Of a DNA stretch of 5,867 bases, positions 1-5,165 are shown piece by piece. Position numbers and translations under genes: made by a program. Source of the stretch: Nitrospiraceae bacterium. Lineage in GTDB: Bacteria; Nitrospirota; Nitrospiria; Nitrospirales; Nitrospiraceae. The stretch is taken from the NCBI GenBank assembly GCA_011391455.1, contig JAABQN010000135.1:1-5867 (forward strand). Reading direction: 5' to 3'. The notes below the pieces were generated by a model. That model was not told where the DNA came from and ran no database searches. It was given only the letters and a program-made list of their open reading frames with translations. Each line of letters opens with the position of its first letter. Position 1 is the stretch's first letter.

Positions 1-1
1 G

Positions 2-601
2 CAATGGATTACCGGTCCGCGCGCGCGGCAAGAGGCGCATCGGCTTCGGAGTCAGGTGGATGCAGTGGTTGTCGGGGTCGGTACCGTCATTCACGATAAT
101 CCCGCGCTGACGGCTCGACTATCCGATCGCCCTCTCAAGCTGGCGCCGAAGCAACCGTTGCGTGTCGTGCTCGATAGCAAGCTCAGGACACCACTGACGG
201 CGCGGATCTGTGCCAAGCAGGATCAGGCGAAGACCTTGATCGTGACCACCAGTCGTGCATCCCAGGTACGCCGCCGCCCATTTGAACGGGCCGGGGTAGA
301 GACCCTGTCCCTCTCGACGAAGAACGGGCATGTCTCGCTTCCGGCGCTTATGACCGTGCTGGGTAAGCGCGGGATCACCTCTGTGCTCATCGAAGGAGGC
401 AGTACCATCAATGCCGCAGCGTTGCGCGAGAAACTCGTCAATCACGTCCTGTTCTATCTGGCTCCCACTTTGTTAGGAGGACAGGATGCCAAGGCAGTGA
501 TCGGTGACCGTAGCCCGGAACGCCTGGCTCAGGCACTGACATTGTGCCACGTCACGGTTCGCCGTATCGGGAATGATGTGGTCGTGGAAGGGGATCTGTG
601 A
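2..601 (+). CDS. ribD: RibD, C-terminal reductase domain (5' end outside window)
   Basis: This is the C-terminal 5-amino-6-(5-phosphoribosylamino)uracil reductase domain of the bifunctional deaminase/reductase RibD, which carries out the second and third steps of cytoplasmic riboflavin synthesis using NADPH. The open frame runs to the left window edge, so the GTG at 56 is an internal valine and not a start. About 199 residues are visible; the N-terminal zinc deaminase domain lies outside. Family-typical stretches are ITGP at the left edge, then HRLRSQVDAVVVGVGTV with DNPALTAR, the mid-domain VVLDS strand, VLIEGGS (nucleotide-binding glycine turn) and LAPTLLGG near the end. The frame is intact to its TGA. 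The stop overlaps a GTG at 598 (GTGA), a possible start for the next gene. It is likely cotranscribed with the downstream secreted protein and transporter. A separate RibD2/RibG-like reductase is possible in principle, but the domain identity is secure. Confidence 0.95.
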   Translation, partial: QWITGPRARQEAHRLRSQVDAVVVGVGTVIHDNPALTARLSDRPLKLAPKQPLRVVLDSKLRTPLTARICAKQDQAKTLIVTTSRASQVRRRPFERAGVETLSLSTKNGHVSLPALMTVLGKRGITSVLIEGGSTINAAALREKLVNHVLFYLAPTLLGGQDAKAVIGDRSPERLAQALTLCHVTVRRIGNDVVVEGDL

Positions 602-645
602 CACGCAGGCTTCTTTCTGACGCTTGTTGTGCAGAAGCAGGAGGC

Positions 646-1461
646 ATGAGAGTAGAGTGGCGGATCCGGCTTGGAACAACTGTGGGGACGTTCGTCGCCG
701 TGATCTGGTTGGCCACGTCCCTGTATGCCGGTCCGGTTCAATCAGAAGCATGTGCGTTGTCACCCGACCATGCCGGTCTGACGTTTCCGCTTGAGAATGT
801 CGATCCCGACTGGGCTTGCCGGTTGCAAGACATCATTGGCAACTACACCACAGCGAACAAGCTTGGCCCCCTGCGAACACCCTTACCTGAAACCGTCTAT
901 GTGTATTTATTAGACCGTCCACCCATGACCGCGACCCTGGTCAATCGTCTTGGCATTGTGCCCTATCAAGCAGAAACGCGAGGGCCCGGCCGCTATTGGG
1001 CCACCGATGGTGAAGGGACAGGAGGGATCGTCCAACTCGTCTATCAGGATCGCACAAGCCGGGTCTATTATCTGGAAGGCTCGCACAACAGCCGGTTCCT
1101 TCCTGACGTCACGGGCAAGGCCGTGGTGCTGCTCAGGATAAATCCGGTCACTGATTCTGACGGAGCTGAAGCTGTGGACAGCACGTTAGTTACTTACACC
1201 AGATTGAACAATCGCTTGTTGTCAGGATTTGTTTCTTTGTTTCGCTCGCTTGTCAGCGGCATGGTGACGCGGAAGTTGACGCAGGGTGTCGATTCCGTCA
1301 ACCGGTTGAGTCCGATGATCCTGCAACAACCTGATCGTGTGTTGTCCGAGGCGATGAAACCACCCGCGTTGCCCTCCGACGAGGTGGATTTCTTGAAACA
1401 GATGCTGGTGAATGTGCGCCAGCTCAGTGGCGCGACCCCATCCAGAACGACTTCACCATGA
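646..1461 (+). CDS. Secreted protein of unknown function, 271 aa
   Basis: I do not recognise this family. From the ATG at 646 the protein begins with a short basic region (MRVEWRIR), a hydrophobic core of about 17 residues and SLYA at residues 25-28, a plausible signal peptidase I site, so export to the periplasm is inferred. The mature part has no further membrane span. It has two cysteines soon after the cleavage site (residues 36 and 58, possible disulfide), a Gly- and Tyr-rich middle (GPGRYWATDGEGTGG, then VYYLEGSH) and a more polar helical C-terminus. A longer version starting at GTG 598 is open and has a GGAAGG-like ribosome site about 6 bases upstream. It would put roughly 16 extra residues, including two cysteines, before the signal peptide. 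AGGAGG at 639-644 sits only one base from the 646 ATG, which is too close to be ideal, so the start is unsettled. The stop overlaps the MFS start (ATGA). Confidence 0.75.
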   Translation: MRVEWRIRLGTTVGTFVAVIWLATSLYAGPVQSEACALSPDHAGLTFPLENVDPDWACRLQDIIGNYTTANKLGPLRTPLPETVYVYLLDRPPMTATLVNRLGIVPYQAETRGPGRYWATDGEGTGGIVQLVYQDRTSRVYYLEGSHNSRFLPDVTGKAVVLLRINPVTDSDGAEAVDSTLVTYTRLNNRLLSGFVSLFRSLVSGMVTRKLTQGVDSVNRLSPMILQQPDRVLSEAMKPPALPSDEVDFLKQMLVNVRQLSGATPSRTTSP

Positions 1462-2627
1462 CGACGTCGCGCAGCTTCACGTTGCTCTGCACCGTCGGCG
1501 TGTTCTGTTTTATCAGCTACAACATGGTTCGGATGCCGGTGTTGGCTCTGTTCGCAGAGTCCTTAGGGGCCAGTCCTGAGCGCATCGGGCTCATCGTGTC
1601 GGTCTCCACCCTGACCGGGGTGTTCCTCAAGTTACCGTCCGGCGCTCTGTCCGACATCTACGGTCGGCGGTTTCTGCTTCAGATCGGCGTGGTGGCATTC
1701 GGACTCCCTCCGTTTCTCTATCCCTGGGTGACTGATCTCGATGCGCTGACCGCCTTGCGTTTTTTTCACGGGCTGGCCACCGCCATTTTTGCGCCGAGCG
1801 CATTGGCGACCGTAGCCGATCTCTATCGAGAACGGAGGGGCGCTGCGCTCGGTACCTACACGGCCTCAACACAATCCGGCGCATTGCTTGGGCCATTTAT
1901 CGGGGGTTATCTGATCTACGTGTCGGGATTCTCCTCCGCCTTTGTCACGGCCGGCATTTTCGGCTGCATCGCCATTGCCATTTTCTATAGCCTGCATATC
2001 ACGCCGCCTCCCCCGCGCATTCAAGAGAAGGGGATGGCCCCGTTATTGGGCGAGATGTGGAAGGGCTTCAGGGTGGTCGCCAAGAATCGCAAGGTTCTCA
2101 TTACTAGCTCGACCGATGCAGCCAAGATGATCGCGAATGGAGCCTTGATGGCATTTCTCCCGCTTTATGGTGTCTCGGCGGGATTAAATCCTGGAGAAGT
2201 CGGACTGTTGTTTACGGTCCAGGCCCTCACATCGCTCGTTTCCAAGCCTATCATGGGCCGAGTGTCCGACAGCGTCGGGCGTCAGCCACTCATCATCATC
2301 GGTCTCGTGATCTGCGCGGCGACGTTTGTCTGTATCCCACAGGTATCGATGTTCTGGCTGTTATTGGCGCTCTCTGCTGGTTTCGGATTCGGCGAAGCCG
2401 TCGTCTCCTCCTCGTCGTCAGCACTGGTTGCAGACAGTTCCGAGTTCAAGGGGATCGGGGCTGGTATGGGCATGCAAGGGACGATCGGAGACATTGGCCA
2501 TGCCGCCGGGCCGCTTCTGGCCGGGATTCTGATCGCGCGCCTGAATTATGCCAATGCCTTTGCCATCATCGCCGGCCTGCAACTCGTTGCGGCGGCCTTG
2601 TTCTGGGTGATGATGAGACGGGCGTAG
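1458..2627 (+). CDS. Major facilitator superfamily transporter, 389 aa
   Basis: This is an inner-membrane secondary carrier with the usual 12-span MFS length. The loop between spans 2 and 3 has signature motif A, GALSDIYGRR (G62, D66, G69, R70, R71). Its counterpart in the second half is GRVSDSVGR (G267, D271, G274, R275), showing the internal duplication. R101 in the fourth span fits motif B. G141 through GPFIGG (145-150) fits the antiporter motif C of drug:H+ antiporters, so proton-coupled export is the likelier mechanism. A basic cytoplasmic loop around residues 187-212 separates the two halves. The ATG overlaps the preceding stop by four bases (ATGA) and no clear ribosome site precedes it, so translation is probably coupled to the upstream gene. 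Substrate cannot be read from the sequence. The position between ribD and ribE makes a flavin or flavin precursor an option, but a general drug exporter is equally possible. Confidence 0.92.
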   Translation: MTTSRSFTLLCTVGVFCFISYNMVRMPVLALFAESLGASPERIGLIVSVSTLTGVFLKLPSGALSDIYGRRFLLQIGVVAFGLPPFLYPWVTDLDALTALRFFHGLATAIFAPSALATVADLYRERRGAALGTYTASTQSGALLGPFIGGYLIYVSGFSSAFVTAGIFGCIAIAIFYSLHITPPPPRIQEKGMAPLLGEMWKGFRVVAKNRKVLITSSTDAAKMIANGALMAFLPLYGVSAGLNPGEVGLLFTVQALTSLVSKPIMGRVSDSVGRQPLIIIGLVICAATFVCIPQVSMFWLLLALSAGFGFGEAVVSSSSSALVADSSEFKGIGAGMGMQGTIGDIGHAAGPLLAGILIARLNYANAFAIIAGLQLVAAALFWVMMRRA

Positions 2628-2653
2628 CCTTGGTGGGATATACTGGGCCGGTG

Positions 2654-2773
2654 ATGAACGCGATCGCGACAGAGAATATCGTCATTGGCGTATTGGCCAG
2701 CATCGGCGTGCTCGTGCTGCTCGTGATGGTTGTCTATGTAGTTCGGCAAATATTCAGCCAGAAAGGGGAATAG
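2654..2773 (+). CDS. Small single-span membrane peptide, 39 aa (hypothetical)
   Basis: A short frame starting 26 bases after the MFS stop encodes a 39-residue peptide. It has a short polar N-terminus (MNAIATEN), one unbroken hydrophobic stretch of about 22 residues (9-30, rich in Ile, Val and Leu) and a basic tail (VRQIFSQKGE). The charge pattern predicts the C-terminus in the cytoplasm. Such a clean span-plus-basic-tail arrangement is unlikely by chance in a noncoding spacer. I know no family match. Small peptides of this build often act as accessory subunits of membrane complexes, which is inference here. The ribosome site is weak (GGGCCGG just upstream). In-frame GTG at 2633 or 2651 are alternative starts that add seven or one residues. 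It probably belongs to the ribD-MFS transcription unit. Confidence 0.5.
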   Translation: MNAIATENIVIGVLASIGVLVLLVMVVYVVRQIFSQKGE

Positions 2774-2794
2774 GCTCCGTGTTTGAGCTTCTCC

Positions 2795-3006
2795 AGGATA
2801 TTCAAAATGGCCTCCGGCAAGGCCGCAGCAAGCGGCTAGCCGAGGCGTACTGTCTGTAAGTACGTCGAGGCTGGGCGAGAAGCGAGAACGAAGCCCGTGG
2901 CAATGCGCGTCCCTGGGCGAAGAGGCTGTCTTGACAGACTCAGGGCGGGCGGGTGAAATAGCGGCCAGGGGTTGGGCGGGTGAGAAGAGGCCTTTTTCAA
3001 TATCCT
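2795..3006. repeat. MITE-like element, 212 bp, with 18-bp terminal inverted repeats
   Basis: The left end AGGATATTCAAAATGGCC (2795-2812) and the right end GGCCTTTTTCAATATCCT (2989-3006) are inverted copies matching at 16 of 18 positions. The interior holds no convincing protein frame but has hairpins: an imperfect one at 2838-2872 (arms around CGTAC and GTACG) and a nested one at 2911-2945 (CCCT...AGGG enclosing CTGT...ACAG). No clear target duplication is seen in the flanks. The ends resemble the solitary sequence at 3668-3685 (16/18 to the right end, 14/18 to the left). I recall similar AGGATGCTGAAAAAGGCC-ended repeats from Nitrospira genomes, but this is memory and not a search. A nonautonomous transposon relic or REP-like element fits best. 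Its right end stops three bases before the ribE ATG. Confidence 0.65.
2931..2959 (+). promoter_or_regulatory. Candidate sigma-70-type promoter inside the repeat, reading into ribE
   Basis: A perfect -35 hexamer TTGACA (2931-2936) is followed after exactly 17 bases by TGAAAT (2954-2959, 4 of 6 matches to TATAAT). Transcription would start near 2966, leaving a leader of about 44 bases before the ribE ATG. The -10 box is imperfect and the spacer is G-rich, so this is a candidate only. The -35 box lies within a small hairpin of the element. Confidence 0.35.
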
Positions 3007-3009
3007 ACT

Positions 3010-3666
3010 ATGTTTACAGGCATTGTCGAAGAACTCGGCGCCATCATCTCAATCGACAAGACCCTTGCCGGAACGAGGATGGTAATTTTAGCCTCAGCCG
3101 TGATGGGCGACATCAAAATCGGGGACAGTGTCAGCGTCAACGGCACGTGCCTGACTGTGGTGAACAAGAGCGAGGATAATTTTTCCGTGGAGATCTCTCC
3201 CGAAACCCTCTCCGTGTCCATTCTCGGGCAGCTCACTGCCGGCGCACCGCTGAATTTGGAACGGGCGATGAAACTCAACGAACGGCTGGGCGGACATCTC
3301 GTGTCTGGTCATGTGGACGGCATCGGCACAGTTCGTAGTCGTCAGCAGGATGGGAATGCCATTCTGTTCACGATCGAAGCCCCGCCGGAGATTCTGCGCC
3401 ACTGTATCGTGAAAGGGTCCGTCACCGTCGACGGCATCAGTTTGACGATCAATCAGGTGACTGACCGTGGCTTCTCAGTCTCGATTATTCCGCACACGGC
3501 GAAGGTTACCACCCTGGGGCTCAAGCAAGTCGGCGATCAGGTCAATCTCGAATCGGATCTCATCGGGAAATATGTTGAACGATTGCTGCAGGAACGTGGA
3601 CAGCTTCCTGCCAAACCGACCCCCGTTATTGACAAAGACTTTCTCCAGAAGCGCGGCCTCCTCTAA
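3010..3666 (+). CDS. ribE: Riboflavin synthase alpha chain, 218 aa
   Basis: This enzyme performs the last step of riboflavin synthesis, the dismutation of two 6,7-dimethyl-8-ribityllumazine molecules, as a cytoplasmic trimer. The start is set at ATG 3010 because the family begins with MFTGIVEELG; the GTG at 2980 would only add ten residues encoded by the adjacent repeat. Two lumazine-binding barrels are visible. The first (about 1-90) has VNGTCLTV with Cys47. The second (about 95-190) opens with GGHLVSGHVDGIG and has VDGISLTIN, with Ser144 at the place corresponding to Cys47 and His101 in SGHVDG. NLESDLIGKYVER and a short C-terminal helix complete a normal-length protein. No Shine-Dalgarno sequence lies at the usual distance; GAAGAGG at 2984-2990 is about 19 bases away and inside the repeat. 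ribAB and ribH, common neighbours, are not in the window. Confidence 0.97.
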   Translation: MFTGIVEELGAIISIDKTLAGTRMVILASAVMGDIKIGDSVSVNGTCLTVVNKSEDNFSVEISPETLSVSILGQLTAGAPLNLERAMKLNERLGGHLVSGHVDGIGTVRSRQQDGNAILFTIEAPPEILRHCIVKGSVTVDGISLTINQVTDRGFSVSIIPHTAKVTTLGLKQVGDQVNLESDLIGKYVERLLQERGQLPAKPTPVIDKDFLQKRGLL

Positions 3667-3667
3667 T

Positions 3668-3685
3668 AGGATGCTGAAAAAGGCC
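3668..3685. repeat. Solitary repeat end (same family as the 2795-3006 element)
   Basis: AGGATGCTGAAAAAGGCC begins one base after the ribE TAA. It matches the inverted right end of the upstream element at 16 of 18 positions. No partner end in opposite orientation is found before the next gene, so this is either a truncated element or an end joined to the palindrome that follows. Confidence 0.6.
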
Positions 3686-3688
3686 GGC

Positions 3689-3787
3689 AGCCTATCTTGT
3701 TCATTTGGTCTATTCGGTCTATCTAGTCTGTCTGGTTCAACCAAACAAACGAGACAGACCAAACAGACGAGATAGACCAGACAGACC
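3689..3787. repeat. 99-bp imperfect palindrome made of 9-nt units
   Basis: The segment is a long inverted repeat centred on C3738, with arms of 49 bases. The arms consist of degenerate 9-base units such as GGTCTATCT (3716-3724), AGTCTGTCT (3725-3733), AGACAGACC (3752-3760 and 3779-3787) and AGATAGACC (3770-3778). The innermost arms, GTCTGTCTGGTT and AACCAAACAAAC, differ at only two pyrimidine positions. Pairing weakens outward but most differences are transitions, and some give G-U pairs on one strand or the other. Because the unit is three codons long, the minus strand would read as a Cys-Leu-Val tripeptide repeat, which I regard as accidental. It could form a long hairpin in RNA or a cruciform in DNA and lies between ribE and the next gene. 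No T-run follows, so it is not a standard terminator. Confidence 0.75.
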
Positions 3788-3809
3788 TGGCTTGCTCCAG
3801 AAATGTGCA

Positions 3810-3828
3810 CCAGCAGAAATTCTGCTGG
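3810..3828 (+). other. Short perfect hairpin before the pseudouridine synthase start
   Basis: CCAGCAGAA and TTCTGCTGG flank a single A, giving a 9-bp inverted repeat whose inner pairs must open to form an RNA loop. It lies 16 bases before ATG 3845, with no T-run after it. It could be a protein-binding palindrome or affect translation start. It would fall inside the coding region if ATG 3803 were used, one reason to prefer 3845. Confidence 0.4.
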
Positions 3829-3844
3829 ACTGAGATGGTTCAGG

Positions 3845-4582
3845 ATGGCAAACAAAGCCTCTACATCTAAACGTCTCACCGTGGATCGACTGCTTTCGAA
3901 GCTTGGCATTGCCTCCCGTGGCACGAGCCAGGAATGGATTCGTGCAGGGCGAGCCCGCATCAATGGTCGAGTCATACGTGATCCAGCCACCTGGGTTTTA
4001 TGGCCGAAAGATGCTGTGTTGATCGATGATCAACCAATTCACGATTTGGCTAAACGGTTCCTCCTCTTTCATAAACCCAAAGGGGTCATCACGACGCACA
4101 GTGACGAAAAGAGCCGTAAGACGATCTTCGATCTGTTGCCGTCCGATCTGGGATATCTGCATGCGGTCGGGAGGCTTGATCAGGCGACCAGCGGTCTCCT
4201 GCTGCTCACCAATGATTCTGCACTGTCGAGCTTTCTCACTGATCCAACTCATAAAGTGATGAGGACATATCTCGTCTCCGTGCGAGGAGAATTCACTGTG
4301 GCTCAAGCCACAGAAGCCACCGCCGGAGTGCTCGATGGTGGCGAGCGCCTCCAGTGCCACACAGTGAAGATTCAAAAGAATTCCGGACGCGAATCACATC
4401 TGGAAGTAGTTCTGATCCAGGGCAAGAATCGTGAAATCCGAAGACTGTTCAAATCATTGGGGCATGAAGTGACCAGGCTCAGGCGCATTCAATATGGTCC
4501 CTTCAAACTGGAAGATCTTTCGCCAGGCGCATGGCACGAGATGCCGATTGAGGATGCGAGGAAGGCGCTCAGACTGGCCTAA
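3845..4582 (+). CDS. rRNA pseudouridine synthase, RsuA/RluB/RluF family, 245 aa
   Basis: This enzyme isomerises a specific uridine in ribosomal RNA to pseudouridine. From ATG 3845, an S4 RNA-binding domain covers about residues 11-62 (VDRLLSKLGIASR and ARINGRVI). The catalytic domain follows, with FHKPKGV (75-81) and HAVGRLDQATSGLLLLTND, where Asp112 is the expected catalytic aspartate. Near the C-terminus, the family's RNA-contacting stretch is QGKNREIRRLFKSLGHEVTRLRRI, followed by a GPF segment. The length is normal for the RsuA-like group. Whether the target is 16S (RsuA) or 23S (RluB, RluE, RluF) cannot be told by eye, so no symbol is given. An in-frame ATG at 3803 would add 14 residues, but these lie over a hairpin and match no family feature. 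Ribosome-site evidence is weak for both starts. The gene is separated from ribE by repeats and may have its own promoter. Confidence 0.92.
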   Translation: MANKASTSKRLTVDRLLSKLGIASRGTSQEWIRAGRARINGRVIRDPATWVLWPKDAVLIDDQPIHDLAKRFLLFHKPKGVITTHSDEKSRKTIFDLLPSDLGYLHAVGRLDQATSGLLLLTNDSALSSFLTDPTHKVMRTYLVSVRGEFTVAQATEATAGVLDGGERLQCHTVKIQKNSGRESHLEVVLIQGKNREIRRLFKSLGHEVTRLRRIQYGPFKLEDLSPGAWHEMPIEDARKALRLA

Positions 4583-4706
4583 CTCGGCGTTCGTATCTCG
4601 TTCGAAGAAAAGAGTCTATGGCGTATAGCCGATAGTAAGTGCAAGAGAAACAGGACTTTCTTTGTCCGTACCATCGCTCCTGCCGGAGAAATCTAGAAAA
4701 GAAAAT

Positions 4707-4735
4707 TTTACTCGCCGCACAAACTCTGCTATACC
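4707..4735 (+). promoter_or_regulatory. Candidate promoter for the Lys/Ala-rich peptide gene
   Basis: TTTACT (4707-4712, 4 of 6 to the -35 consensus) and TATACC (4730-4735, 4 of 6 to the -10 consensus) are separated by exactly 17 bases. The -10 box is preceded by TGC, as in an extended -10 element. A start near 4742 would give a leader of about 42 bases before ATG 4784. The preceding spacer (4583-4706) holds only weak hairpins and no clear terminator for the pseudouridine synthase. Confidence 0.4.
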
Positions 4736-4783
4736 ACACATACACCGATTAACATTTTGACATCGAAGGGGGGTGGGGTTCTC

Positions 4784-4846
4784 ATGGCAGCGAAGAAAGC
4801 AGCAGCAAAGAAGCCAGCAAAGAAGGCGGCAAAGAAGAAGAAGTAG
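4784..4846 (+). CDS. Lys/Ala-rich 20-residue peptide, histone H1 tail-like
   Basis: This very short frame, ATG to TAG, encodes a peptide made almost only of lysine (11) and alanine (7), with one proline and the initial methionine; it is built from AAKK-like blocks and ends in four lysines. A G-rich ribosome site (GGTGGGG, 4772-4778) lies five bases before the ATG. A good promoter candidate lies upstream and a strong hairpin starts 11 bases after the stop, so the frame has the layout of a complete small gene. The composition resembles the C-terminal tails of bacterial histone H1-like (HC1/AlgP-type) DNA-binding proteins, so binding to DNA or RNA is plausible but inferred. It could also be the remnant of a longer histone-like gene. 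Codons are mostly GCA, GCG and AAG, so low sequence complexity alone must be kept in mind. Confidence 0.6.
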   Translation: MAAKKAAAKKPAKKAAKKKK

Positions 4847-4857
4847 TTGTCGCATTA

Positions 4858-4900
4858 TGAGGAGGCGACGGCCACGTCGCCTCCTCACCTTTCCTCTTTC
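4858..4900 (+). terminator. Strong hairpin terminator after the Lys/Ala-rich peptide gene
   Basis: A perfect 13-bp stem (4858-4870 with 4875-4887; left arm core GAGGAGGCGACG) closes a GCCA loop. It is followed by a pyrimidine-rich tail with T-triplets (CTTTCCTCTTTC) but not a pure T-run. It begins 11 bases after the peptide stop codon, so rho-independent termination is likely. Confidence 0.75.
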
Positions 4901-4902
4901 TC

Positions 4903-5129
4903 GATTTCTCTCAGATCCAAACCGCCTCTCACAGGCGGCTGACCAATCGGGATATTCCCTCACAGAACTTCCTGCAGACTGAGTCACCCAATAAAAATAT
5001 CACGTGGTAGAGGTTGTATTCCTGACCAGACCTTCATCGGTAAGGGAAGGCGACTGTGTTTGAATGTACCCGGAGTAGAAAACGCTCGGCTGGTTGATCT
5101 CAGCAAGACAAGAAGCGAGAGAGGCAAAA
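4903..5129. other. Gene-free spacer between the two GCCA-loop hairpins
   Basis: No convincing gene is seen. There is a small hairpin at 4922-4938 (CCGCCT and AGGCGG around a 5-base loop) without a T-run. A 27-codon frame from TTG 5060, with AAGGGAAGG upstream, runs into the next hairpin with its stop inside the stem, so it is not called. If the two GCCA hairpins arose by duplication, this spacer could hold a decayed copy of a small gene or a noncoding RNA. Confidence 0.4.
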
Positions 5130-5165
5130 AAATGGGGAGGTGATGGCCACATCACCTCCCCATTT
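5130..5165. terminator. Bidirectional-type hairpin terminator
   Basis: A perfect 16-bp stem (5130-5145 with 5150-5165) closes a GCCA loop. On the plus strand the stem ends in TTT followed by CTTC. On the minus strand the exit side is a run of seven T, because the left flank is AAAAAAA at 5126-5132. It would therefore work best for transcripts coming leftward from the ATP-grasp gene at the right edge, and less well for rightward ones. Its arms resemble those of the hairpin at 4858-4887. Confidence 0.75.

Noticed and set aside
2941..2975. GGGTGAAAT in a G-rich setting upstream of ribE, reminiscent of an FMN riboswitch core
   Set aside because: The other conserved blocks and paired helices of the FMN element are missing, and the segment belongs to the repeat element. 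Chance resemblance.
2980..3009. Longer ribE start at GTG 2980
   Set aside because: The family starts precisely at MFTGIVEE (ATG 3010), and the extra ten residues would be encoded by the repeat end.
3689..3787. CRISPR-like array of short repeats
   Set aside because: Units are 9 bases, contiguous without spacers, and arranged in inverted arms.
3475..3990. Minus-strand frame with Cys-Leu-Val tripeptide repeats
   Set aside because: It is antisense to ribE and to the pseudouridine synthase gene; the repeat comes from the 9-nt palindrome being a multiple of three.
4757..4762. Perfect TTGACA as a -35 box
   Set aside because: No -10-like hexamer at 16-18 bases; the position would fall on the ribosome site and start codon of the small peptide gene.
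4922..4938. CCGCCT/AGGCGG hairpin as a terminator
   Set aside because: Only six pairs and no T-run; it follows a much stronger terminator.
4616..4987. Minus-strand frame of 123 codons
   Set aside because: It is the complement of the Lys/Ala peptide gene and its hairpin, giving Leu/Cys/Arg-rich low-complexity sequence with no protein-like features.
5060..5143. 27-codon frame from TTG with AAGGGAAGG upstream
   Set aside because: Rare start codon and a stop located inside a terminator stem make a real gene unlikely.
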